Assembly (NCBI GenBank): GCA_900541575.1
Contig: UQKO01000012.1
Location: forward strand, 1-49,801
DNA: 49,801 bases
Source of the DNA: an uncultured Prevotella sp.
Lineage (GTDB): Bacteria > Bacteroidota > Bacteroidia > Bacteroidales > Bacteroidaceae
Direction of reading: 5' to 3'
Shown: piece by piece, positions 27,444-35,373 of the stretch
How positions within the stretch are numbered: the first letter of the stretch is position 1
Layout of the letters: each line of letters begins with the position of its first letter
Translations under genes and position numbers: made by a program
Notes under the pieces: generated by a model
What the model saw: the letters and a program-made list of their open reading frames with translations, nothing else
Told to the model about the DNA's origin: nothing
The model's database searches: none

Positions 27444-27451
27444 CAAAGTTA
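27444..27451 (-). promoter_or_regulatory. Promoter -7 box of fumarase
   Basis: TAACTTTG on the minus strand, 40 bp upstream of the ATG, matches the Bacteroidetes -7 consensus. I see no good -33 box at the expected distance. Confidence 0.45.
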
Positions 27452-27649
27452 CACTTTTCAGTCTAAAGCTACACGTTTTGTACGTGGTTTTTTCGTGCAT
27501 CTTCTTTCGTTGCAATAAGCCTTTGCTTGCGCGTAAAAAAAAGTTGCGCTCCAAGCCTCCTCCGGTTGAGGAAGCAAAGAGCGCAACTTGCGTAGAATCT
27601 ATGTTTGAAAATGTGTATGAAAAGATTCTGTTTTATGCGGATTGTGGGA

Positions 27650-29278
27650 TTACATCATGCCGCCCATGCCAGGGTTGGCCATAGGCATTTCGGGCTTGTC
27701 TTCCTTCTTATCGCAGATGACGCACTCTGTGGTGAGGAACATGCCTGCTACAGAGGCAGCGTTTTCGAGGGCTACGCGAGTAACCTTGGCAGGGTCTACC
27801 ACACCCGCAGCGCGGAGGTCGCCAAACTCTTCAGTCTTAGCGTTGTAGCCATAATAGCCTTCGCCTTCGCGCACCTTATTAACGATGACCGCACCTTCAA
27901 TACCTGCGTTGCGGCAGATTTGGCGCAGCGGTTCTTCAATGGCGCGACGGATGATGTTGATACCTGTTGTTTCGTCGGCATTGTCGCCCTTCATGTCTTC
28001 AAGCGCTTTCTGTGCACGGATGTAGGCTACGCCACCACCCGTTACGATGCCTTCTTCCACGGCAGCACGTGTAGCGCAGAGAGCGTCGTCACAACGATCT
28101 TTCTTTTCTTTTTGTTCCGTTTCACTTGCAGCACCCACTTCGAGCACGCATACACCGCCTGAGAGCTTAGCGAGACGTTCCTGGAGTTTTTCCTTGTCGT
28201 ATGACGAGGTAGAGTTGCTAATCTCGTTTTTGATTTGGTTGATACGCTCCTTAATGTTTTCCTTGTCGCCCTTACCATTGACAATGGTGGTGTTCTCCTT
28301 AGAGATTGTCACCTTCTCAGCCGATCCGAGCATGTCGATTGTGGCCTGTTCGAGCTTCAAGCCCTTATCTTCGCTGATTACAACGCCGCCAGTAAGTACG
28401 GCAATATCTTCGAGCATGGCCTTGCGACGGTCACCGAATCCAGGAGCCTTAACAGCGCAAATCTTGAGTTGTGTGCGCAGACGGTTTACTACCAATGTGG
28501 TGAGTGCCTCACTATCTACGTCTTCAGCAATAACCAAGAGGGGACGGCCGCTCTGTACGGCGGGTTCTAGGATGGGCAAGAAGTCCTTGATGTTAGAAAT
28601 CTTCTTATCGTAGATGAGGATATAAGGATTTTCCATTACACACTGCATCTTCTCCGTATCGGTCACGAAGTAAGCAGAGAGGTAGCCGCGGTCGAACTGC
28701 ATACCTTCTACAGTCTTGAGCACAGTGTCACGACCCTTAGCGTCTTCAATGGTGATTACGCCATTTACGCTTACGGCGCGCATACCATCGGCAATGAGTT
28801 TACCAATTTCGGGGTCGTTGTTGGCAGAGATGGTTGCCACTTGCTCTATCTTGTCGTAGCTTTCGCCTACTTGTTCGCTTTGGCTCTTGATGCTTTCTAC
28901 TACTTTGGCCACGGCCTTGTCGATACCGCGCTTTACGTCAAGCGGATTTGCACCGGCTGCCACATTCTTCATTCCTTCGGTAAGGATGGCTTGTGTCAGT
29001 ACGGTGGCAGTAGTGGTACCATCGCCAGCGTCGTCGCCAGTCTTTGAAGCTACGCTCTTAACGAGTTGTGCACCAGCATTGGCAAAAGCATCTTCTAGTT
29101 CAATCTCTTTGGCCACGCTCACACCATCTTTGGTAATGCGAGGAGCACCAAACTTTTTGTCGATGACCACGTTGCGGCCTTTCGGACCGAGTGTTACCTT
29201 TACTGCATTGGCGAGGGCATCAGCACCTTCGCGCAGACGCTCACGGGCGTCAACATCATATACTATTTCTTTAGCCAT
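27650..29278 (-). CDS. groL: Chaperonin GroEL
   Basis: A 542-residue chaperonin of normal length. Hallmarks are VTLGPKGRNVVIDKKFGAP, the ATPase loop DGTTTATVL, and the glycine/methionine-rich tail ending GMGGMM. It forms the tetradecameric folding chamber with GroES, encoded 48 bp upstream in the same direction (groES-groEL operon). I found no CIRCE operator upstream of groES, so control by HrcA is not evident. Confidence 0.98.
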   Translation of the reverse strand: MAKEIVYDVDARERLREGADALANAVKVTLGPKGRNVVIDKKFGAPRITKDGVSVAKEIELEDAFANAGAQLVKSVASKTGDDAGDGTTTATVLTQAILTEGMKNVAAGANPLDVKRGIDKAVAKVVESIKSQSEQVGESYDKIEQVATISANNDPEIGKLIADGMRAVSVNGVITIEDAKGRDTVLKTVEGMQFDRGYLSAYFVTDTEKMQCVMENPYILIYDKKISNIKDFLPILEPAVQSGRPLLVIAEDVDSEALTTLVVNRLRTQLKICAVKAPGFGDRRKAMLEDIAVLTGGVVISEDKGLKLEQATIDMLGSAEKVTISKENTTIVNGKGDKENIKERINQIKNEISNSTSSYDKEKLQERLAKLSGGVCVLEVGAASETEQKEKKDRCDDALCATRAAVEEGIVTGGGVAYIRAQKALEDMKGDNADETTGINIIRRAIEEPLRQICRNAGIEGAVIVNKVREGEGYYGYNAKTEEFGDLRAAGVVDPAKVTRVALENAASVAGMFLTTECVICDKKEDKPEMPMANPGMGGMM

Positions 29279-29326
29279 GATTTTGTTCTGATTTTAGAAT
29301 TGTGGATTGTGTGTGGTGAGGGGGGA

Positions 29327-29599
29327 TTATGCCAATACAGCGAGCACATCGCTCTGACGCATAATCAAATATTTTTCGCCATCGAGTTCCACCTCGGTAC
29401 CCGAATATTTACCGTAAAGTACGGTGTCGCCAGTCTTGAGCACCATTTCTTCGTCCTTGGTGCCATTGCCCACGGCGAGCACTTCGCCCTGAAGTGGTTT
29501 TTCTTTGGCTGTGTCAGGAATGATGATACCACCAGCAGTCTTTTCTTCTGCGGGAGCGGGCTTAATCAGCACGCGGTCAGCTAACGGTTTGATGTTCAT
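29327..29599 (-). CDS. groS: Co-chaperonin GroES
   Basis: A 90-residue co-chaperonin starting MNIKPLADRVLIKPAP, with the mobile loop EEKTAGGIIIPDTAKEKPL that docks on GroEL and the dome segment GEVLAVGNG. It is the first gene of the groES-groEL operon. The leader (29600-29720) has no perfect TAnnTTTG box; a near match (CATACTTTGG) lies about 95 bp upstream. Confidence 0.97.
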   Translation of the reverse strand: MNIKPLADRVLIKPAPAEEKTAGGIIIPDTAKEKPLQGEVLAVGNGTKDEEMVLKTGDTVLYGKYSGTEVELDGEKYLIMRQSDVLAVLA

Positions 29600-29852
29600 A
29601 ATAGCTTATTTTTTTGTTTTGTTTATTTGTTTCAATGGGGTGCTCATCCATTTCTCTTGGGTGAACGCTTTTATTTATGCCAAAAGCGTGCCAAAGTATG
29701 GATAGAATGGAAAGTTTTTTCTCCTTGCGGATTTTGTCAGAGGAAGTGACAGGTTGTCAGCACTGATTGAGGGTCAGTGGATATTGCCCTAATGTCGTAT
29801 GTTTGCCCATTTCCATTCGTGAAAGCACATCCGCAATACCATACAAATCCCA

Positions 29853-29879
29853 TCATCAGAATTTATAGAACCACCCTTA
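29853..29879. repeat. Solo half of an AGAACCACCC repeat
   Basis: ATCAGAATTTATAGAACCAC followed by CCTTA is nearly identical to sequence at about 44088-44136 and to one arm of the inverted repeat at 47163-47232. It is a dispersed intergenic repeat of this genome. Confidence 0.6.
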
Positions 29880-29955
29880 ATTCTTTTTTTTCCTTCTTTG
29901 TACTAGGTGAGCTTTCCCTTATTTAGTTTCCTCAGTGCGAAGATACGGCCTTTCT

Positions 29956-30051
29956 TTAGGACACGAAAATCATCTCTTTGCATAGATGAAAAATCCACTT
30001 GGGAATGGCGGATTTCGTAAGCATCGAACAGATTGCTCCGAACTTCGTCAT
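29956..30051 (-). CDS. Possible 31-residue ORF
   Basis: An ATG-started frame reads MTKFGAICSMLTKSAIPKWI and eleven more residues ending MIFVS. No promoter or ribosome site is evident and no family is recognised. It is listed because it is the only plausible frame in the first part of the 1.1-kb gap upstream of the TonB gene; it could be chance. Confidence 0.2.
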   Translation of the reverse strand: MTKFGAICSMLTKSAIPKWIFHLCKEMIFVS

Positions 30052-30101
30052 TATCAAGCTAAAACCTAGGTTCTCCCGTTTCTACTTGAAGACTTTCCCA
30101 T

Positions 30102-30188
30102 CGTTCACCGGGCGGTGAACGATCAGTCACTGGGCGTTGAACGATCAGTCACTGGGCGGTGAACGTACAGTCACTGGGCGGTGAACGA
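30102..30188. repeat. 22-bp palindromic minisatellite
   Basis: Units of GGGCGGTGAACGATCAGTCA plus CT start at 30110, 30132, 30154 and (partial) 30176, an exact 22-bp period with 1-2 substitutions. The first unit is preceded by CGTTCACC, giving the palindrome CGTTCACCGGGCGGTGAACG. There are no spacers of varying sequence, so it is not a CRISPR array. Confidence 0.85.
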
Positions 30189-30356
30189 CGGAATGATGGG
30201 CATCTGTAAATGGAAAGATGGGCATCTGAGAATGGCAAGACTTACATCTGTGGACGGCATGTAAGTCACTCTTCTCATCATACAACAGAAAAAAATCTGC
30301 TGCCCCCTGATTACCGAGGGCATGCTTACGCGCGCGTTATATATATAGGAGTAAAC

Positions 30357-30734
30357 TTGCATTGCACTCGGTTTGCACTAACTCTCACTTCGCGCAAGTT
30401 AGGCTGCACCTCGGCAAAACAAAATAAAAGCAAGCTTTTCTTTTGCATTGCGCTCGGTTTGCACTAACTCTCAGCATAGCTGCAAGTTAGGCTGCACCTC
30501 GGCAATATAAAACAAAAGCGAGCTTTCGTTTTGTATTGCGCTCGGTTTGCACTAACTCTCGCTTCGCGCAAGTTAGGCTGCACCTCGGCAAAACAAAATA
30601 AAAGCAAGCTTTTCTTTTGCATTGCGCTCGGTTTGCACTAACTCTCAGCATGGCTGCAAGTTAGGCTGCACCTCGGCAATATAAAATAAAAGCAAGCTTT
30701 TCTTTTGCATTGCGCTCGGTTTGCACTAACTTTG
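30357..30734 (+). repeat. Alternating 86/88-bp tandem repeat containing promoter sequence
   Basis: The motif TTGCATTGCGCTCGGTTTGC (with small variants) recurs at 30357, 30443, 30531, 30617 and 30705. Intervals are 86, 88, 86 and 88 bp because two unit types alternate: type A has CTTCGCGCAAGTTAGG and type B has AGCAT(A/G)GCTGCAAGTTAGG. The higher-order period is thus 174 bp. Each unit ends in a GCACTAACT box; in the first four copies it reads TAACTCTC, and only in the fifth TAACTTTG, a consensus -7 box. Confidence 0.92.
30704..30734 (+). promoter_or_regulatory. Promoter of the TonB-family gene, last repeat unit
   Basis: -33 TTTG (30704-30707), exactly 19 bp, -7 TAACTTTG (30727-30734). Transcription would start near 30741, leaving a leader of about 18 nt before the TTG start codon. 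Confidence 0.75.
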
Positions 30735-30759
30735 TCCTCGAAATAAAACAGAAATAAAA

Positions 30760-31557
30760 TTGCGTTCGTCCGAACTATTTGAAAAGGAATGGTGCGATAT
30801 GGTGTTTGACCATCGCAACAAAGTCTATGGGGCCTATCGATTGCGTGAGCAGACGGGCTCCCGCTACCTGCGTGCATTGGGCATAGTAGGTGGATTCTTT
30901 GTTTCCATCGGACTCGTCTGCGGGGGTATGGCTCTCTATAATCATATAGTCAATGCTCGCGCTATGAAAGAGGCTGAGGATGCTTTTGCACAAAAGCCCT
31001 CTGACTTGAAAGAGGGTTATAAGGTGAAGTTCCTTGCTACTGCCCGTCAGGCACCTACGGTGAGGATGAAGCCGGGAGCAAAATCGGGTACACCACGTAT
31101 CGTGGATGGACTTCCACCGCTCGAGACGATTGGTACAGACGGACCGATTGACTATGACCCGCAAGAACAGGTGATTACTACTCCTATCGTAGATACTACG
31201 GGGATTCATGATGAAACCTTACCCATCGCTAAACAGAAGGTGGTGCCCACGGAGCAGATATCACAAATGCCGGAGTTCCCTGGCGGACTGCGAGCGTTTA
31301 TGCAGTGGATGGACGCCCACATTGTGTATCCGCAGAGTTGTATTGATGAGAAACGACAAGGCTCTATCACACTGACTTTCATTGTCAACGAGAAGGGGTA
31401 TGCCACGGATTTCGAGGTAAAAAATGCTTTTGATACTCGTATTTACCGTTCGGCAATGGATGCTCTCAAGACGATGCCCAAATGGAAGCCCGGTACAGAC
31501 GATAAGGGCGACCCTACACCGGTGAGGATTACGATGCCCGTGGATTTTAAACTCTAA
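30760..31557 (+). CDS. TonB C-terminal-domain protein (energy transducer)
   Basis: A 265-residue inner-membrane protein. The cytoplasmic N-terminus has the Bacteroidetes hallmark VFDHRNKVYGAYRLR; a single membrane helix follows at about 40-62 (LGIVGGFFVSIGLVCGGMAL); a proline-poor periplasmic stretch leads to the TonB C-terminal domain (about 175-265: MPEFPGGLRAFMQWM, IVYPQSC, GSITLTFIVNEKG). It presumably passes proton-motive energy from ExbBD to outer-membrane receptors such as the one at 41030-43723; no exbBD genes are in the window. The start is TTG at 30760, supported by the promoter position and by the residues before the hallmark; the first ATG (codon 14) would remove part of the conserved N-terminus. 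Confidence 0.85.
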   Translation: MRSSELFEKEWCDMVFDHRNKVYGAYRLREQTGSRYLRALGIVGGFFVSIGLVCGGMALYNHIVNARAMKEAEDAFAQKPSDLKEGYKVKFLATARQAPTVRMKPGAKSGTPRIVDGLPPLETIGTDGPIDYDPQEQVITTPIVDTTGIHDETLPIAKQKVVPTEQISQMPEFPGGLRAFMQWMDAHIVYPQSCIDEKRQGSITLTFIVNEKGYATDFEVKNAFDTRIYRSAMDALKTMPKWKPGTDDKGDPTPVRITMPVDFKL

Positions 31558-31712
31558 GAGTGGGGAGGCGTATCAAGTATAAATTATTACGTTTTGGCAA
31601 GAGCCGATTTACAACTTACCTTTTGTGTGAGATTACAAACGAGTATGGGGGCGTCGCGTCCTTTGGTAGACTCTAGGTAGACTTCTTTATCCCCTCTGAT
31701 ATTATTAATAAT

Positions 31713-32570
31713 ATGAACATTGAAATAGATGCATCGTCGGGCTTTTGTTTCGGCGTGACTACGGCTATACGCAAGGCAGAAGAGGAGTTGGCGCTTTCGC
31801 CTACGCTCTGCTGCTTGGGAGACATCGTGCATAATGGAAGCGAATGCGAACGCTTGCGCGAATTGGGACTCCAAACCATAGATCATGATGCACTTTATCA
31901 TCTGCCAAAGGGCACTAAAGTGTTGCTGCGAGCTCACGGCGAGCCACCTGCCACGTACGATATGGCGCGAGATCGTGGTATTTGCCTTATCGATGCCACG
32001 TGTCCTGTGGTGCTGCAACTTCAGAAACGCATTAAGAAAGTCTATTCCGAGTCCGACCATCCGCAAATTGTCATTTACGGTAAGCGTGGTCATGCCGAGG
32101 TATTAGGACTTGTGGGGCAGACCAATGGTGAAGCCATAGTGATAGAGGATGTGAAGGAGGCAGCACAACTCGACTTTAGCAAATCAATTGCCCTGTTCTC
32201 TCAGACTACGAAACCGCTCGAGGGCTTTCGTCGTATCGTAGACTATATCACGATGCATATTCAGGCTCCTGCCGAGTTTCGATATTTCGACACAATCTGT
32301 CGGCAAGTGGCCAACCGATTGCCTAATATTCGTACGTTTGCTTCGCGCCACGATGTGGTGGTGTTTGTCTGCGGACTGAAAAGCTCTAACGGACGTGTGC
32401 TCCATGAGGCTTGTCGCCAGGTGAACGAGCGTTCTTACTTGGTCGATACGCCTGAGGCTATTCGTCGAGAATGGTTTGAAGGGGTGAAGAGCGTAGGCAT
32501 CTGCGGTGCCACCTCCACACCGAAGTGGCTGATGGAGAAATGTGCAGAACGTATTAAGGAATTTAAATAA
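31713..32570 (+). CDS. ispH: 4-hydroxy-3-methylbut-2-enyl diphosphate reductase
   Basis: A 285-residue IspH (LytB). The three Fe-S ligands are visible: C12 in SSGFCFGV, C97 in IDATCPVV and C196 in DTICRQVANR. RAHGEPP and the substrate-binding SQTT and KSSNGRVL segments are also present. It performs the last step of the non-mevalonate pathway, making IPP and DMAPP, the substrates of the isoprenyl synthase half of the fusion at 16257-17900. It is on the same strand as the TonB-family gene, 155 bp downstream, so shared transcription is possible. The gene ends before two intergenic repeats. Confidence 0.96.
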   Translation: MNIEIDASSGFCFGVTTAIRKAEEELALSPTLCCLGDIVHNGSECERLRELGLQTIDHDALYHLPKGTKVLLRAHGEPPATYDMARDRGICLIDATCPVVLQLQKRIKKVYSESDHPQIVIYGKRGHAEVLGLVGQTNGEAIVIEDVKEAAQLDFSKSIALFSQTTKPLEGFRRIVDYITMHIQAPAEFRYFDTICRQVANRLPNIRTFASRHDVVVFVCGLKSSNGRVLHEACRQVNERSYLVDTPEAIRREWFEGVKSVGICGATSTPKWLMEKCAERIKEFK

Positions 32571-32607
32571 TGGTGGTTTGCGGGCTATGTGAGTGAATTT
32601 ACTATCA

Positions 32608-32667
32608 AACATGGTGCAAGGCGAATGCAATCAAGTTTGCTTGAATTGCTGAGCCGCAGCCCATGTT
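32608..32667. repeat. Dispersed ~60-bp hairpin element, copy 1
   Basis: Outer stem AACATGG/CCATGTT encloses TGC/GCA and GGC/GCC pairings and an inner stem GCAATCAAG/CTTGAATTGC. Nearly identical to 43991-44050 and related to 49681-49738. Located just after ispH. Confidence 0.8.
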
Positions 32668-32829
32668 ATCAAAGAAAAAACGATTCCAAGCCCATGCAAT
32701 TCACGCGTCAGAATAAGACACCTTATAGTCAGAATAAGACACCTTATATTTTAGAATGAATAGAACTACCATAATACATTTCTGCGTAAGAAAAGTAAGT
32801 AGTAAATAAATCCGATAAGAGAGGGTGTG

Positions 32830-32920
32830 TATGTAATGCTGACGCAAGACGCGTCGCCCACGGAAAAGGAGAGATGTTCCCCTATTCTGTAGGCGACGCG
32901 TCTTGCGTCAGCATTACATA
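32830..32920. repeat. Perfect 29-bp inverted repeat, convergent spacer
   Basis: The left arm at 32830-32858 and right arm at 32892-32920 are exact reverse complements over 29 bp (core GACGCAAGACGCGTCGCC), with a 33-bp centre. It lies between the converging ispH and DPP III genes and may serve as a two-way terminator, or be a MITE-like element. It shares the GACGCGTC core with 17946-17962. Confidence 0.8.
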
Positions 32921-32948
32921 ATACAGCTATTGTCAGCTGGCATTATGC

Positions 32949-34985
32949 TTAATTATTGATGTAGGGCAGTGTTGCGTAGTCGCGGCTATAACGAAGCATC
33001 TGTTGGTCGTAAGGCTCGGAATAGTCGAGTGTGACCTCGGTAATATTTCCTTCAGCATCGCGAGTGGCATGGTAGACGGGATTGATAAATCCCTTGTAGG
33101 GCGAGAGGTGAAGCTTCTCATATCGGGCAAGGATTTCCTTGTGCAGCACAGGATCGACCTTAACGCCATAGTTTTCTACGAGTTGGCGGGCAGCTTCATA
33201 GTCTCCCTCGCTCTTGATGCGCTGAATCTCGGCGAGCAGTCGGCCGAAAAGCTGACGCAAGGCCGCATAGTCGTTGATGCGCACGAAGGTTTTGCCGTGG
33301 TGCTTCACGAGTTCCACCACGCGGTCTTTGCGTCCGTGCTCGTAAGCCCAATTCGCTATGAGAGCACGGTTGCGCATGTGTGCCTCTTCGATGTTGTTCC
33401 CTGGTTTGATGCGGACGAGTTGTGTCATGAGCCCGTTCATCATATATGTATAATATTGGCTTTTGTAAGCATCAAGATTAGGGGTAAGTCCGAGGTCTAC
33501 GAGTTTTTGGTCGGCCACGTAGTAAAGTCCAAACAAGTCGGCACGAGCTTCCTCAATGGTCGAGCCATAAGCCTTCAGTGTGTCGGGGTCGGTGCCAGGC
33601 AGCAGTCGACCGCTACCATGACCTAGGCATTCATGGAGGTCGGTGTGCAAGTCGTCGCAAGCATCACCATAGCGATTGATGAGTTCACGCGTTGCATCGT
33701 CGATGACAAACTCTTTGTCCATGCCGCTACCATGTGCGGCCTTGTTGTAAGCATCTGTTAGGTTGCCAATGGTCACGCTCTTAGATCCAAACTCTCGACG
33801 CACCCAGTCAGAGTTGGGCAAGTTGATACCGATAGCTGTAGAAGGATAGAGATCGCCGCCGAGAATGGCCGCCGTAATGACCTTGGCCGAAACGCCTTTT
33901 ACCTTTTCTTTCTTAAACTCTGGGGCTACGGGCGAATGGTCTTCAAACCATTGCGCATTTGCTGAAAGTTTTTCTGTGCGCTCCGTTGCTGCGAGATTCT
34001 TAAAGTTGACGATTGCTTCCCACGAAGCTTTCATTCCTAGAGGGTCGCCATAAGATTCTGTGAAATAGTTGGTAAAGTCTACAAGGCTTTTCGTGTCCTT
34101 GAGCCAATGGATGGAATAATCGTCGAAAGTGCGCAAATCGCCAGTGCGGTAAGTCTCCACCAGAAGGTCGATTACGCGTTGTTGTTCGGGAGTGTCGGCA
34201 AAGGGACGTGCTTTTAGCAAAAAGTAAACAATGCGCTCAATGGCACTTGTGTACATTCCTCCCACGCGCCATACGCGTTCGCTCAAAAGTCCGAGGTCGT
34301 TGCGTTCCAAACGGCTATTCATTCCCATCATGATAGGACGCGGATCGGCAGCAGGCTTGCGTTGTGTATAAAATTCCTCAGCTTCGGCCTGTGTGATACC
34401 AGGTGCATAATAGTTGCATGCCGAAGTCTGCACAAGGTCATCGCCATCCTTTTGGTTGACACGCATAGGCATTACCGAAGGATCAAAAATTACGGGGAAT
34501 ATTTCGTCGCAGAGTTCGTCGACAGTCTGTCCATCTGTCAGCGGAAGCTGACCATTTGGCACTTTCTTGAGTTCGGCACGAAATTCGTCAGCTTGAAATT
34601 CGGGTATGAATTTCTCGCAGCCGTAATGATGATGAATGCCAGAGGAAAACCATACTCGTTTTAGATAGGTGGATAGTCCTTGGAAGAAAGCACTCTTGCG
34701 GTTGCCCTGGTAGTGAGTATAGACAGCTTCGAGCATACGGCGGATGCGTAGGTTGTAGCGTCCGTTTTGGTCGAATAATATGTCGCGTCCTTCGAGAGCA
34801 GCTTCTTGCAGGTAATAGATAAATGTTTTCTCTTTTAAGGTAAGGCGTTCGAAACCTTCCACCTTATAGCGAAGCATTTGGATGTCGGCAAACTGTTCGT
34901 CGGTATACTTGAAGTTGTCCGTCGTTTGTGCTTGACATCCTAGGCTTGCTGTGGCTAGGATGAGCGTACTGATGGATTTTTTCAT
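32949..34985 (-). CDS. Dipeptidyl peptidase III (peptidase family M49), lipoprotein
   Basis: A 678-residue zinc peptidase. The ATG ending at 34985 gives MKKSISTLILATASLGCQAQ, a lipoprotein-type signal; an upstream extension of 88 codons runs through the promoter and is not real. The zinc site is HECLGH (H451, E452, H456) plus EEARAD (E479), the pentapeptide-type variant known from Bacteroides DPP III instead of HELLGH. The enzyme removes dipeptides from the N-terminus of short peptides. Its likely location is the periplasm or envelope, where it would support peptide use together with the aminopeptidases at 37533-40303. It has a clear promoter within an inverted copy of the 86/88-bp repeat element. 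Confidence 0.93.
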   Translation of the reverse strand: MKKSISTLILATASLGCQAQTTDNFKYTDEQFADIQMLRYKVEGFERLTLKEKTFIYYLQEAALEGRDILFDQNGRYNLRIRRMLEAVYTHYQGNRKSAFFQGLSTYLKRVWFSSGIHHHYGCEKFIPEFQADEFRAELKKVPNGQLPLTDGQTVDELCDEIFPVIFDPSVMPMRVNQKDGDDLVQTSACNYYAPGITQAEAEEFYTQRKPAADPRPIMMGMNSRLERNDLGLLSERVWRVGGMYTSAIERIVYFLLKARPFADTPEQQRVIDLLVETYRTGDLRTFDDYSIHWLKDTKSLVDFTNYFTESYGDPLGMKASWEAIVNFKNLAATERTEKLSANAQWFEDHSPVAPEFKKEKVKGVSAKVITAAILGGDLYPSTAIGINLPNSDWVRREFGSKSVTIGNLTDAYNKAAHGSGMDKEFVIDDATRELINRYGDACDDLHTDLHECLGHGSGRLLPGTDPDTLKAYGSTIEEARADLFGLYYVADQKLVDLGLTPNLDAYKSQYYTYMMNGLMTQLVRIKPGNNIEEAHMRNRALIANWAYEHGRKDRVVELVKHHGKTFVRINDYAALRQLFGRLLAEIQRIKSEGDYEAARQLVENYGVKVDPVLHKEILARYEKLHLSPYKGFINPVYHATRDAEGNITEVTLDYSEPYDQQMLRYSRDYATLPYINN

Positions 34986-35038
34986 AAAGAGGAGAGTGAT
35001 GTGTGACCTATTAATAAAGCCTTTGTTAATATTCTTTG

Positions 35039-35105
35039 CAAAGATAGTGCAAACCGAGAGTAATACAAAACAAGCTTGCTTGTTTTTATTACCGAGGTGC
35101 CTCCT
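35039..35105 (-). promoter_or_regulatory. Promoter of DPP III within a solitary repeat-element copy
   Basis: -33 TTTG (35069-35066), 19 bp, -7 TATCTTTG (35046-35039). The surrounding minus-strand sequence (GCACCTCGG, a hairpin ACAAGC-AA-GCTTGT, then CTCGGTTTGCACTATCTTTG) is homologous to one unit of the tandem repeat at 30357-30734, here with an intact -7 box. Confidence 0.75.
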
Positions 35106-35373
35106 ATCTCTATATAAAAAACAACAAAAATCCCCACGTTGCCTGCGCCAAAATATGGAACTTGAAGCTAAGAAGCTAGCGCAAGGACAATCGTGGGGTG
35201 TGTGGAGTGACTTGCCTATGAAGAAGTCTGCCACGTAAAGTTTTCCCAATCTCTATAAATTATTCTGACTATTGCATGAAAAAGTGTTCTGATAAAAAAG
35301 ATGTAGTAATTGTTGGGAAATCTATTCTATGATTTAGAAATTGCAGTGTTGAATCCGCGGGTTGGGGAAAAAC
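35106..35373. other. Non-coding stretch between DPP III promoter and LytTR gene
   Basis: No gene seen. It holds the end of the LytTR transcript; no strong hairpin with a T-run is obvious. Confidence 0.4.

Noticed and set aside
28047..28613. 188-codon plus-strand frame antisense to groEL
   Set aside because: Serine-rich complement of GroEL codons, not a gene.
29600..29750. CIRCE operator upstream of groES
   Set aside because: No TTAGCACTC-N9-GAGTGCTAA sequence or close variant is present.
30102..30188. CRISPR array
   Set aside because: The 22-bp units are directly contiguous with no unique spacers, and no cas genes are present.
34986..35249. N-terminal extension of DPP III by 88 residues
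   Set aside because: It would start upstream of the promoter, and the lipoprotein signal begins at the ATG ending at 34985.
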